A stretch of DNA of 64,000 nt from Oasisia sp. SBJ-2009 (GCA_964017155.1 OZ024858.1:27624687-27688686), one strand, 5' to 3'; numbered from the stretch's first letter, positions 50,831 to 63,284 are shown. A program made the numbers and translations. Notes: generated by a model not told the origin, from the sequence alone.

Positions 50831-53800
50831 ATGTCCTGTATAACAACACCTCCAGTGTCCGCAACGAGGACGAGTGGCCAGATACAAGTAAGCCGTACTG
50901 TGACAATGTTGATTTCAACCGGATTTGGCAAGGTCGTGAATGATTATGATGACAGAAATCTGAACTGAAGTGTGTGATTTCTGCTGACTCACAGCAGCTG
51001 AGTCTGCTTTGAGTTTGAGAGTGGCTATGGCGCTGTGACAGTTCTGTTCAACTTATCTTTGAAACTTTCTAACTTATTCTTCTTTTGCGGCCAACGTCAG
51101 TCTGTTGATGCCTCGATGGTTTTGCCGCAATGACGGTTATCCACAGTGACCACGGTCTGGACAGGGGCCTGGGGATTGCGAACGAGGTTGATCGAGTTGT
51201 TTGTTGGAAGATATATTGATCGAAGATTAACTTAATGTTTAGGCCCGCACCTCGAAAAAAACATCAAAGTGATCGTCTACGGTGACCAAATGTCACATGG
51301 TTTATCAACTAGACCTTTACTACACGTATGAACGTATAATGTGTTCCCCAAAATAATAATTAATGCCTGAAATCGACAAAAGCCATTACGTCCACAATGA
51401 ATTCCGGTAGGTGCCGCCACCAGACTGGGCCTCTGTATTTTGCGGAACGTTCCGGCGGAACTGACGGAACGCTATGTTTCTGGTTTAAAACACCGCTATT
51501 CGCTTCGTATGAAATTGATACTTTTTGTATAGTTTAATATTGCTATAATGTAACACCTCTGCAAATATGAAGACATAATATATTGAATAAGGTATATTTA
51601 TGAGCGCCGGAACGTCGAGGATCGTCAATATTGAGCAAGATGGCGGCTTTATTATGGCTGTTCCACGTATTGAACATACTCCCACACCTACCGTCCATAC
51701 CGGCAAGCAGCTTGGCGCCTGACAAGTATGCATGTTATTAGGGGTTTTGTTATAAAAAAATTGAAGAAAAAATAGATGTGGGTGTGAATAATTTGGATTT
51801 TTTTAAACACGAGTATATTCCACTCGGTACACAAATGTGTGGATAATTTAATTATTATAATAATTAATATGTTCTATCAATGTCTATATACCCCGTGAAA
51901 TTATTTTATGGGTGGGTGGGATCAATCCTATCCAAAAGCTTTTTGTATTGGATTTTTTATTATAAACCCCTCAGGGAATTTATTTTTAAAAATTTGTTGT
52001 CTCCACAATTATATTGGCACTAACTGGCGTTACATTAAATTATTAATTATATATTTGTTACTTATCTAATAATATGGACTTTCTACAAATAAAAGATTAT
52101 ATAACATATAATCTTTTATTTGTAGAAAGTCCATATTATTAGATACATACAAATATATATAATTAATAATTTAATAAATGTAATGCCATGTATACTATTA
52201 CACACATGCAAATCGTTACCGGTATGGCCGGTAGGTGTGGGAGTATGTTCAATGCGTGGAACAGCCATAATAAAGCCGCCATCTTGCTCAATATTGACGG
52301 TCTGTCATCGGCCCTCGACGTTCCGGCGCTCATAAATATACCTTATTCAATATATTATGTCTTCATATTTGCAGAGGTGTTACATTATAGCAATATTAAA
52401 CTATACATAAAGTATCAATTTCATACGAAGCGTATAGCTGTGTTTTAAGCCAGAAACATAGCGTTCCGTCAGTTCCGCCGGAACGTTCCGCAAAATACAG
52501 AGGCCCCACCAGACTGTTGCCGGTGGGGGTCTAACCACAATTCTATCGGTAACATCGTCACAGACTGCATGAAATACGCATTTTACCTAACACTTGCAAT
52601 TATGTGCAGCTATGATCAAATTGCTGATCAGTATAACATATATGAGCGCAGTTATTTAACATTAACTTTTCATTATTTTATTCCACCTGGAAATAATCAT
52701 TATTAAAAAGTAATACCAATGTAGGAAAGGGTGTGTAGGGTATTAGGCCGAAGGGGATAGGGTAGGTACTAGGTCTAAGTAGTAGACAAAGGAGAGGGAG
52801 GCGGCAAGCTGGGACTCAAAAAAGTCCAGGGACTTGGCCGTGACGTTCTCAAGCCTGGATGGTGCGGGGATGTCATAGCTACAGGTGTTGTTCCCTCTCT
52901 GTCTCATCCTATTTTCTGTTGGTTTTGGGAGGTAGATGGAATCTATGGTGACAAACTTCTGGTGGAGTTTGTAGGAACAATTCAAGACATGCTTTTTGCA
53001 GTATGTAGTTTATGTACCATCAATGTCTGATTTGGGAGACTTTCTATATAGAAACAAAGCCATGCATTAAATAGGCGTACTATTAATTCATACTTTTTAA
53101 AATATTAATTGGTGTTTACCATTTCTACCTTGCTTACTCCTGCAGTGGTAATGCACCCAGCGATCTACTGTGCATCCCTATCATTCTCCCCCCAGCATAC
53201 CCACCGCAATGACTGTACATCGATTTTGTAATTAGATTAATTAGAAATAGAATGTACATGTAAAGCGCCATGAATAGTTTTTAACTAGATTTGGCACTAT
53301 ATAAGTTTATTTATTAATTTTTATTTATTTAATTATTACAGCTTTGCGATATTTTCAGGTATTCCATTCTGATTTCTTTCAGGTCATATTTGGTCCAATG
53401 TTTTCTGGGAAAACGTAAGTAATTTGAGTAAACATACATTGTATGTGTTATAAAAATGTTTCTCCGATGTGTGCATGTGTAGTTGTGGACCCACATCACT
53501 GTCTCTGAAATTTTGCATGCAATCTATTGGGTTCGTAGAGTTTTATATGAATGGCTTCCATGCAAACTAACTGTACAAGCATACTTTGGATTCAGACAGG
53601 CAAAACATTATTTGACTAAGGGCCAGATAAATGAAATTTATTTATGGAAGACTGGATATTTTTGCATGAAGTCTGCGCTATTTGCAGCATGGTAGAAAGT
53701 TACCCAGAGGAGTCAAGATGATCATGTTCTAAGTATGGACTGTTCAGTTGAACACGTCTGGCAGGGAGTTAAGTATAATGCACTTTGAACAGTCCTAAGT

Positions 53801-56800
53801 ACTGTGCAATATGATAGCTTACCTTTTTACTTTTATGTTGATGCATGCTTGATGTTTAAAATTTGATGTTAGATCTTGTTTTGTTGCTAGCACCGAGCTG
53901 ATGCGCCGTTTGAAACGTTACCAGCTGGCAAGTTATGAATGTCTGATCATCAAATATGCTAAAGATGAAAGATATGAGAAGAATGGAATTGCTACTCATG
54001 ATAAGTAAGAATGTTAATTTTATGAAGTATTTTATAATGTTAGGGCGTATACATTATTTTTATTTATAAGTGAACTTAATAACTATTGTGTAATGAAAAT
54101 TACACCTGATTTGGCCCACTTTTCCCAATGTTATCAGTTACGATAACCACACACATTTACATGATCTTAATAGAAAGTAATGTAAGTCAATATGAAGTAC
54201 ATACTTACCTTTGAAATGCATAACAACACTGCACTTAAACACAACAAATAAGCAGCGTGTTGTTTCTGGTGTGTCAAAGGTGACCTTATTAACCCTTTGC
54301 TTCAGACAAACCTTACCAGCAACGTCTGCGGTAGAACTACACAGCTTGATGACAAGAGCATTACAGTGCGATGTGATTGGCATTGACGAGGGCCAGTTTG
54401 TAAGTAAAAGTGCATGGGTGCTACACAAGTCACTCAGGCCTGTTCTGCACAAGAGCGAAAAATAGCCATCTAGATTATATTCTACCAGTCAGTGATTCTG
54501 GTTGAAACGCATGTCTTACAATCTCATCTTTCAAAGTCCAGTTTATTTTGCTCAACATTTGATGTAAAACTAATGAAATATAATTGTGTCTTCTTTATCC
54601 GGTCTTCATACTGATATACATTTTAGAAGCTCTATGTACACATACTGGTGATCCCTATTGTACATAGGTATACTATTGTATTGTATGTTTTACAATTTTT
54701 AAAATAATTATTTTAATCACTTATTCAATTTTATTTTATGACCTTTTTTATTACCCACTTATTTATTATTTTACTTGTACCCCATAATTGGTTTAGTTGT
54801 TTTTTAAGTATTGTACTTTTTTTAAAACTTTTTATTGTATTTTATGTATACATATGGACTATATGTCTGAAATAACATACTACTATCCGGTCTTTAATAA
54901 TTTGGTTGTTTTGCAACCCACGTTTGTGGAAACCATCTTGATACCATCTGTAATAAGGTTTCTTGTTATTCCGCACGTTTTGTTTATCTGCCCAAAAACC
55001 TTGGGAACCAGTCTAAATGTATCAAGTTGTGAAAGTGAATTATGTTGTCATTAGTTTAAGAAAAAACATGCAAGTCTTAAGAAATAGTTTGGCATTTCTT
55101 GTATGTCACTGAAATGTATTTGAAAGTATTTGTATTCTTTTTTTAAACTATTTGACATTGATGAATTAAAACTATTTGTATTAAAATACTTTCCTGAAGT
55201 ATTTGATATTTCAAATACCTTATCTTATACTTTTACAACTCCAACTGACACTGAACAATAGCCTAATACTAGGCTGAGTAGGCTGGACCCCTTTGAATGG
55301 AAACACTAATAACAATAAACTAGATACTCAAACTCTCGATATATAATTTTCTTTTGCATATTAAAGTAATATAACGTGAAAATGAAAAGTATTTGAAATA
55401 CTTTCTAGTGTATTTGTATTTAAATACATTTGTAGTATTTGTATTTGAATCCCTCAATGGTATTTGTATTTAAATGCATTTCAATGCATTTGACCCATGT
55501 CTGCTTGCCACTGGTACTTGCAGTTTCCCGACATCATTGAGTTCTGTGAGATGATGGCCAACAAAGGCAAGACTGTGATCGTTGCGGCCTTGGACGGCAC
55601 CTTTCAGAGACAGGTGGGTCTTAAAGTAAATGTGGCAAGGTAGGGAGTTCTTGATTTAGTTCTCAGTTGCTGGCTTATAGCCGTGGACGTCAGCTTGGTC
55701 AACTCAAAAGTTGTGTATTCATCCATGTATGGTAATTAATTTTAGACGGGGCAAGGCTGTTTTGTAACCTAACAGATTAAAGTATTTGTTAAGTGCTTTC
55801 ATGAAGTATTTGACATTTTCAAATACTTTTTCCAGTATATTGTCAGTACCAAAATTATTATCTGCAATCACATGTAATGCCTTCCAAACTTCACTGCAGA
55901 TCAGTAATTATGCCTATAAACTAGATTTCTCAATATATGATTTGCCTGAAAATGTATTTGAAAAGTATTTGAAATTTGTGAGTGTATGTATATTTGAATC
56001 CCTCGAGTATTTGTATTTAAATACATTTCTATGTATTTGACCCCATGTCTGAATTCCATCCTGTTGCCATACAGATGCTCCACCAAGCAGTAAAATAATG
56101 TCTGCCAAACGTGCAGTGTCTTCACACATTCCAGTGTATATTTTGTTGAAATTCTGGCTGCAGATCTATTCTTGGTATGGCGGTTTGATGGAGGTCGGTG
56201 TCATGGAGGTCATGTGCTAAATTTTCACTGCAACACAGGAAAACTGCAACACACTGGATAGGTGAATGGTTTTCACTGATCTAAGGTCACCACCTTCCAA
56301 ATACATGACCACACAAGAATCCTTGACCTACTTACACAGTCTGCCATGCCTTAATCTGTGTTTCAACTGAAAATTACTACCTATACCCCGTTCCAGGCCA
56401 ACATTTAAATTGGCCTTGATCTTACTGCTAGCGGGAGATGTTAGTCTTAATCCTGGACCTGTGGTCAGGCATAACATCCGCCTGGCCACCACTAACATTC
56501 GTTCAATTCGTGAAAAAACTGCCTCTCACTGATCTTATAATTTCCAAAACAATAGACATTCTCGCTGTGACTGAGACCTGGCTCAGACCACATGACACAG
56601 ATGCATGTATTGCCGACATCTCCCCTCCTGGCTAGACCTTCCACCATCGACCACGTCCAGTTGGACGAGGCGGAGGTGTCGGTTTCCTTATTTCAAAACT
56701 ATTTAACGTAACTCTGTACACCAGCCCGGACTATACCACATTTGAATCTATTTGTCTTAACATATCTAATTTGTGCTTCTGTGGGGTTTTCATTTGTATT

Positions 56801-59800
56801 TATCGCCCTCCAGGTCATCCAGCTAACTTCTTTGAAGAATTCCAGGATCTTTTGGAAAATGTTGCAACCATGCACACAGAATTTTACATTGTGGGCGATT
56901 TTAATCTTCACCTGGATACACCATCTGCAACAACTACCATGTTTAATGATATCCTGGCATCATTTGACACAAAACAACATGTCAATTTCCCAACACACAT
57001 ACATGGACATTGGCTTGACATCTTGATAACTCGTTCCTCTTGTAAAAACATTCAGACACCCACAGTTGTAGATGGCTTATCGGACCATAACACAGTAATT
57101 GCAGATCTTAAAGTTCCTATAGCCCCAGCCGTGTCCAAACACAACATGTTCTACAGAGCCATTCACAGTATCAACATTGCATCATTTATGACTGATATAA
57201 TTACATCCGACCTTGTCACACATCCTAAAGAACATGTATCAGACCTATACAAACAGTACCGTCAAATACTGAAGACATTGCTTGACAAACATGCACCCAC
57301 TAAATCCAAATCTGTGTCACAAAAGCCGCCAGCTCCTTGGATGACCCCGGAAATAATCCAATCTAAACGGCGCCGTCGCTATCTGGAACGTGCTTGGCGT
57401 AAATCTCGTTCATCCTTGGACAGGTCACGCTACACACGGCAATGTCATCTATGTAACCGACAAATGTCAAAAGCAAAGTCGTATTATTACGAAAACATGG
57501 TCGCAAATAACTCTGCTACACCAAAACAGCTATGGAAATGCATAAATCAATTTTTACACAGTTATTTACAATAAGCTCCTTCTCTACCAACCCATGCATC
57601 AATCAAGTCACTGTGTAACTCTTTCTCAAGTCATTTTAAAGACAAAATCAGCCTGATACATTCAGCCTTCACAGATAACACCTCAGACACTATAAATGCC
57701 GACTCTCCACAACTAAATTCTAAACTCACATCGTTTGAACCGGCCACAACTACTGAAGTGAGAAAAATAATCATGTCATCCCCAAGTAAATCCTGTGATC
57801 TTGACCCACTTCCGACCATACTACTGAAAGCATGCCTTGACGTTTTAATTAAACCAATAACAGATATAATAAATGCATCGCACTGCTCCGGCTTATTCCC
57901 TGAAGACTTTAAATGTGCACATATAAATCCAATTCTTAAGAAGACAACGCTGTCAAAAGAAGATCTAAACAGCTACAGGCCTATTTCTAACCTTAGCTTC
58001 ATTTCCAAAATACTCGAAAAGGTTGTTCAAAATCGACTTACTTCTCACATCAACATAAATGGTTTAACCAATGCATCACAGTCTGTGTACAAACAATTTC
58101 ACTCAACAGAAACTGCTCTTTTAAAAGTACACAATGACATCAACCTTAACATTGATAATGGCAAAGTTACTGCACTGACCCTGCTTGACCTATCCGCCGC
58201 TTTCGACACCATTGACCACGACATTCTCATTACATGCTTATCAACGTGGTACGGGATATCTGGCACAGCCTTGAGCTGGTTTACTTCATACCTTACTGAC
58301 AGACGGCAAGCCATTAAAATAGGTAACTGCTTCTCAGACATGCTGCCCACCTCTTGTGATGTCCCCCAGGGTTCTGTTTTGGGTCCGTTGCTTTTCACTC
58401 TGTACACAACACCATTAAGCTCAGTTATCCAGAGTCACATCCTGGATCATCACCTTTATGCAGATGACACACAAATCTATGTTTCTCTGACCACACCAGA
58501 TACTTGTCGCTCCCTAAACCAGCTCAGGGATTGTCTCCAAGATGTCTTCCTTTCGATGAAAAATAGTAAATTAAAACTAAATGCAGATAAGACTGAATTT
58601 CTCATCATTGGTACCTCAACGCAGCGGGCAAAACTCAATGGCTTTTTCCCGACACATATTCTGAGTCAGAGTATCACACCAGCCGCCTCAGATTTAAATC
58701 TCGGAGTAACGTTTGATGAAAACTTCAATTTCAAACAACATATTTCGAAAACATGCCGTTGCTGTTTTTACCATATCCGTGATCTTCGCCGTATCCGCCG
58801 GTTTTAATGACTTTCCGTTGCTAAAACCATTGCCACAGCTCTAATAAGCAGCAGACTCGACTACTGCAATTCCCTCCTTTACAATACCGCAAACAAGGAC
58901 ATAGCAAAACTTCAGCGTGTCCAAAATTGTTTAGCAAGGGTAGTCACGCGTTCTCGTTTTTCTCGCTCAGTGCCGCTTCTAAAATCACTGCATTGGCTAC
59001 CTGTGCACTATCGCATCACTTTCAAAATTTGTACAATAGCCTATCAAGCACTCTCATCTACACAACCAGCATATCTAAATTCAATGCTAACTCCAACAAG
59101 AAATTCCAGACAGCTACGCTCAACCAGTAGTAACCCTCTTCACATCCCTCGGGTGAAAACGAAAGCCGGGACCCGAGCTTTCTCGGTTGCCGCACCAACG
59201 GTGTGGAATTCGCTTCCTGCCAGTATTAAATCACAAGGTAATATAGTTTCATTCCGCCGACATCTAAAAACCTATCTCTTTAATGCTGCCTATCCTCCTT
59301 AGCCTCCTAGCTTTTCCATCCATCTGTTGACGACTCACGCATTGCTTTCGATTATGAGATTGATTAATCCCCTGGTTTTGTCGCGGCACTGGGCTTGATT
59401 TTCGAGGATATTGGCGCAAAAGAAATTATTATTATTATTATTTACAAGAACTACATTTGTAGGGTTTTGGAGACATACTGAAGCTGGTGCCTCTGGCCGA
59501 GAATGTGGTCAAGCTGACCGCTGTGTGTATGGAATGTTGCGGTGAGGCGTCCTTCACTAAACGAAAGGGGGCGGAAACAGAGGTGAGTGACTCCCAGCAT
59601 GCACTGCCAGAGTGCTAGCTTCACAGGATTCTCGCTTGATTAAAGACAAAATTGTATTATAGTACAAAGACTGAAGCAGCACAGAGTACATTTCTGTATT
59701 CTAAAACAGTGTTTTATGTGTATATGTGTGCGTGCGTCCATGTGTGCCCGTATCTCTGTCAGTTTTGCGTTTTGCATGTATTCAACTGAAACTGTGTATG

Positions 59801-61115
59801 TGTGACACAGCGGACCCACTTCAATGGTTTGCAATTTTAGACTTTCAAAATTAATTTGGGGTTGGGGAGGTTCAATATTTTAAAAGGCTGTACATGGATT
59901 TCCAGCCACAGAATGTAAAATTTCAACGAGTTGCGGGTGGAATCTTTCAAATTGAGAACATTGTTCTGAGCTTAATAAAATAACTAAATAAAAATTCACG
60001 CAGTACACATTCAACATGCATGTTGTACTCGTAAGAACAGATAATGTTTGAAATTGTGAACGTGTAACATTGCAGCAACCATGTATATAACACATCAGTA
60101 TATATATATATATATATATATAATATATTTTATGCATAACCTATTTCAGGGACACACTGAAACAACATAACACAATTTTCATATATTAGTGGTGGCAACT
60201 GCCTTCTCTCCCACAAGGCATTGCTGGATTAAACTCAGCTTGTGATCCTTGTTCACTTGCAGTAGACACAGCAAGTTGTCCATGGTCATCTGGTTTGGTT
60301 CGAGTGTTTCAGAACAATTAGTTTTTCCCAGTGCGGGCTGCGTAACGTCTGATTATGCAACATGTTAAATTTTTTACGAATGTAGACAAATTAATGTATA
60401 TATATATATATTTATTTATAAATATTAATGTGTGTATATAAATTAACAAATTAGTATAAATTTTGATTTTCAATAAATATAATATACATTAATGTATGCT
60501 TTGTATACATATGTAAGTTTTCAATGTTGCGTAACCGTTGAGTAATATTTAAAAAGAAGTAAACATTAAACAGTTTACTGTCCAGAACGTCGAGCGGTCC
60601 ATAACATCGAAGGTTAGCGGTTCATGTCAAAGATTAGCGCGACATTACGACCTGACGGTCTGCTACGTCGAGCAGTCCACGTATGCACATGCGCGCTGAA
60701 CTGGCGTAACCTCAGGTGGCCGATCAACTTTGACCCCGTGCCAGAATGTCGAGACTGAGTTCATGACCCCCGCGGCGACTGTGTTACATAATACATCATT
60801 TCTGCGCGCTGTAGCAATAACCTACGTTTCGACCCCCTACGTGCACGTGTTCTTGCCATTTCTCTGCACAACGAACACAATGCTGAGACGTGAACCTCTA
60901 ACCTTTGGCATGACATTCTGGACCGCCACACCGCATTGTTCACGCGTTTGTTTTGCCACCAGGTGGAGGTGATCGGGGGCGCGGAAAAGTACCTGGCCAC
61001 GTGTAGGGCGTGTTTCAAGTCTCCTATCAGGGTGTCTCCCACCTGCTCCCCCAAGGCCAAGGAGAGGGAGAATGGGAGGAGGCAGTTCAGACATGCCATC
61101 GACTTCAGCATGTGA
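50831..61115 (+). CDS. TK1: Thymidine kinase 1, cytosolic type (complete)
   Basis: Seven exons: 50831-50887, 53383-53414, 53891-54004, 54306-54399, 55524-55613, 59463-59582 and 60963-61115. The total of 660 nt gives 219 residues (human 234). It phosphorylates thymidine with ATP in the pyrimidine salvage pathway. The start MSCITT and TSGQIQ at the end of exon 1 parallel the vertebrate N-terminus; an extra ATG sits at 50828. The P-loop GPMFSGKT is at residues 23-30, and IKYAKDERY follows. The catalytic Glu is in IDEGQF (E96), then FPDIIEFCE and [10 protein letters not shown]. The zinc-binding pairs are CMEC (C151, C154) and CRAC (C183, C186), with GGAEKY as part of the lasso loop. The tail after CRAC is short and lacks a canonical KEN box (KERENGRR only). 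Intron 1 carries a foldback element, intron 4 a MITE, and intron 5 a MITE and a 3-kb LINE. Confidence 0.95.
51428..52505. mobile_element. 1078-bp foldback element in TK1 intron 1, 11-bp target duplication
   Basis: CCACCAGACTG flanks it directly (51417-51427 and 52506-52516). The termini GGCCTCTGTATTTTGCGG are inverted, and the arms of about 290 bp (51428-51715 and 52215-52505) stay similar throughout, including CATACTCCCACACC/GGTGTGGGAGTATG. The centre is a second palindrome. The arm is interrupted on the left only (about 51735-52010). Non-coding. Duplication size and long arms fit a Mutator-like TIR element. Confidence 0.9.
52025..52193. repeat. Perfect-core palindrome at the centre of the foldback element
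   Basis: TAATATGGACTTTCTACAAA and its exact complement TTTGTAGAAAGTCCATATTA face each other across a spacer of a few bases near 52105. Pairing continues outward to the TTACATTAAATTATTAA / TTAATAATTTAATAAATGTAA words. Confidence 0.92.
52743..52985 (-). other. Unrecognised open frame of 80 codons
   Basis: The minus strand is open from [11 protein letters not shown] through [17 protein letters not shown] to a stop. The composition is protein-like. It may derive from a mobile element. No family was recognised and no splice evidence was seen. Confidence 0.3.
53225..53340. mobile_element. SINE/LINE 3' tail fragment
   Basis: TGTAAAGCGCCATGAATAG and TTTGGCACTATATAAGTTTA resemble the GCGCTATATAA-type 3' end shared by the SINE and LINE families in this window. 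Confidence 0.5.
54400..55094. other. TK1 intron 4, no further feature
   Basis: AT-rich sequence between exon 4 and the MITE. Confidence 0.45.
55095..55503. mobile_element. hAT-like MITE rich in AAATAC, copy 2
   Basis: The right end CATTTGACCCATGTCTG is the complement of the family terminus. The interior is full of GTATTTG/CAAATAC words. It ends 20 nt before TK1 exon 5. The left border is approximate. Confidence 0.7.
55776..56051. mobile_element. hAT-like MITE rich in AAATAC, copy 3
   Basis: Right end GTATTTGACCCCATGTCTG. The interior shares GAAGTATTTGACATTTTCAA with the 43-kb copy. It lies in TK1 intron 5, upstream of the LINE. The left border is approximate. Confidence 0.7.
56150..59442 (+). 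mobile_element. CR1/L2-like LINE with 2A-like motif, sense in TK1 intron 5
   Basis: The open part starts near 56401 with [15 protein letters not shown] (56421-56462), then an endonuclease ([51 protein letters not shown]). The reverse transcriptase (57758-58807) has [45 protein letters not shown] and the catalytic YADD box. The C-terminus ([44 protein letters not shown]) ends at 59302. The 3' UTR ends in (ATT)n at 59442. Stops and frameshifts (near 56530, 56635, 57572 and 58807) make it inactive. The 5' border is approximate. Same family as 6843-7516. Confidence 0.92.
59590..60962. other. TK1 intron 6, no feature beyond short TA runs
   Basis: TA runs at 60098-60122 and 60395-60412. A CG-richer patch with repeated GTCGAG/GCGGTCC words occurs at 60590-60700. 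No exon was recognised. Confidence 0.45.
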
Positions 61116-61332
61116 TAATTCCGGTGGTCAACTGATGGCCATTGGTCAGTGCTGGTCAGTTGGACACTGCTTTTGACCATGCCATGACGTATGTGGTTTG
61201 AAAATGACAATGCTGAGTGTAGTTTTTTACATGTTAGTGGCTATGCTATGCATAGAACAGTAGATATTTGGTTCGACTTAGACTTATATCACAGGAATTA
61301 AACTAGGTTTGATTATGTTTAGCTAGCATAGT

Positions 61333-61468
61333 GAGTGAGTGAGTGAGTGAGAGTGAGTGAGAGTGAGTGAGTGAGTGAGTGAGTGAGAGTGAGTGAGTGA
61401 GTGAGTGAGTGAGTGAGTGAGTGAGTGAGTGAGTGAGTGAGTGAGTGAGTGAGTGAGTGAGTGAGTGG
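61333..61468. repeat. (GTGA)n microsatellite in the TK1 3' region
   Basis: About 30 GAGT units with occasional GAGAGT variants, 220 bp downstream of the TK1 stop and probably within the 3' UTR. Confidence 0.93.
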
Positions 61469-62939
61469 TGTTTTCTCTTCTCAGGATATTTGTATAATTA
61501 ATGTAATGAACTTTGTATCTTTTCAACTTCTATTGTGAATTGGTTAAAAGTAATTTTTGACAATAGCATTTATTTTTAGACCACACTTCTAAGATTTTGT
61601 TGAACGTGTTATTATCATATTCATTATTTACGCAGTATTTGCCTGTTGCAAAAAAAATTGAACTGCACTAGTCAACTACACCGTTATAATTACCTTTTTC
61701 AGAATATTGGATTTAAATACATCACATTACGTGTGTGACTAGGTTTCCTTATCTTTTAGGTTAATCAATTAATCTGATGACAATTGGATTTGTTTATTGA
61801 TTCCGAGATCGATTAACCCTTTTATAGTGATGTGCCTCAGAGCTTGGTTTCTAAAGATTTAGATGCAACAGAAGTTATTTAATTATTATTAAGTGTCAGA
61901 AATCTTGTTTGTCTGATTGTCTAACTTCACGTGCAAGTTTTATTGACGGAAGCATCAATTTCAGCCTGACACTTGCACAGTGCTGAGTTGATCAGCAGGA
62001 TGAGTAATGATTGTCATGTCAGCATCCAGGTCTTTATTGCTTCTGTGTATTGTTTACTGCATTATGGTTATCCAAGAAAACAATAAATAATGTAGCTAGA
62101 ACTATACATTTTATTTTAGAGCATTCCAGGAAAAGGATTGTCATGTCTTTATATATGAGTATATTTTATATGCATTTAATAAAAATAAAACAAAAACATT
62201 GTGTTCATGTATTGTTTTAAATACTAAGAATTTCCAAGAAAGTAGTTATTTAACGACTTAAGTTCAAAGCATGTTGATACATTCACTATCATCATGTAGT
62301 ATCAATAAGACAAATAGCAGGCTTTGCAGTACTTTAGCAAGAACTTGTACGCAAACGCAGTCATTAATAAAATATCATAGTTTATTAATGCTGTTGTCAT
62401 TAAGTCTTCGTTGCACATTTCGATACAGGCAATATACTTTATAATACTTAATAGCAAATAACTGTGATGAGTCAGATTGTTAAGTTGAGGACCATCATCC
62501 AAGTTGCGGTAAAATCATAACACCAGCATCCATGTAAACTAATAAGTAAGTCATGTCTGCACATAAAGTAATTGGTCTACTCTGCATATTTACCCTCCAA
62601 AATTTTGTTGAAACAATTCTGAAACGTCACCAGCAAACGTAGAATTCATTCCTCAGTAGTAAAATAAACCACCAGCAAAACAAGTTGGCCAACTAATTCA
62701 CTTGATTAAACTCCAGGGAACAAATGCAGCAATTAAATTCTTGTGGCAAACAATTTCTTGTGCATATGTATCATTTCTACGAACTAAGAAAATCAATAAA
62801 AACCAGTTGCTATATCAGCCATGTGAGTTGACTCGAGATATTTCCTGTAATACTTGTATACCAGGGCACAGGTGAAATGGTGCATATTTCTTTAAAATAA
62901 AAAATATATTATTTGTTTGATATTTTATTGGACATTTTG
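61469..62939. other. Region between convergent TK1 and threonine aldolase-like genes
   Basis: AT-rich. AATAAA words at 62083 and near 62178 on the plus strand could serve TK1 polyadenylation. No exon was recognised. Confidence 0.4.
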
Positions 62940-63146
62940 TCACATAAGCCGACCGTCGTGAACGTATGTTATCCCCGGCTTCAGATGGGACATTTCCTCG
63001 AGAACGTAGGTGATCTTTTTGATAGCGGCCTCAACGTCCTTATCATTCACACTACTGTGGATGACTAGACGCGCCACCCAGTGTGTGGACGGGTGGCCTC
63101 GCACCGAGATACTCTCCCCAACGTCTTTCTCTTCCTGATCCGTCAC
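62940..63146 (-). CDS. Last exon, threonine aldolase-like (partial gene)
   Basis: The minus-strand exon after acceptor ttttcag encodes 68 residues and a stop: VTDQEEKDVGESISVRGHP, then WVARLVIHSSVNDKDVEAAI, KKITYVLEEM and a short tail. The pattern VT-EE--G--I-VR--P---RLV-H--V---DVE-A-KK--YVL matches the C-terminal domain of low-specificity L-threonine aldolase, a PLP enzyme splitting threonine to glycine and acetaldehyde. This is from memory of the family, without a search. Upstream exons would lie beyond 63146, possibly outside the window. The gene is convergent with TK1. Confidence 0.55.
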   Translation of the reverse strand: MTDQEEKDVGESISVRGHPSTHWVARLVIHSSVNDKDVEAAIKKITYVLEEMSHLKPGITYVHDGRLM

Positions 63147-63162
63147 CTGAAAACACAAGGAT

Positions 63163-63272
63163 CTACGTACACAGTACAACTACACACACAGTACACACAC
63201 AGTACACAGTACAACTACACACACAGTACACACACAGTACACAGTACAACTACACACACAGTACACACACTC
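63163..63272. repeat. CA/CAGTA minisatellite
   Basis: About three units of a roughly 36-bp repeat built from ACACAGTAC and ACAACTACAC words. Confidence 0.9.
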
Positions 63273-63284
63273 CATGGTTCCTTA

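Noticed and set aside
53483..53695. 70-codon plus frame in TK1 intron 2
   Set aside because: No conserved TK1 counterpart. The flanking exons 53383-53414 and 53891-54004 join in frame without it.
61323..61526. LTHSLTHS-repeat frame
   Set aside because: Translation of the GTGA microsatellite.
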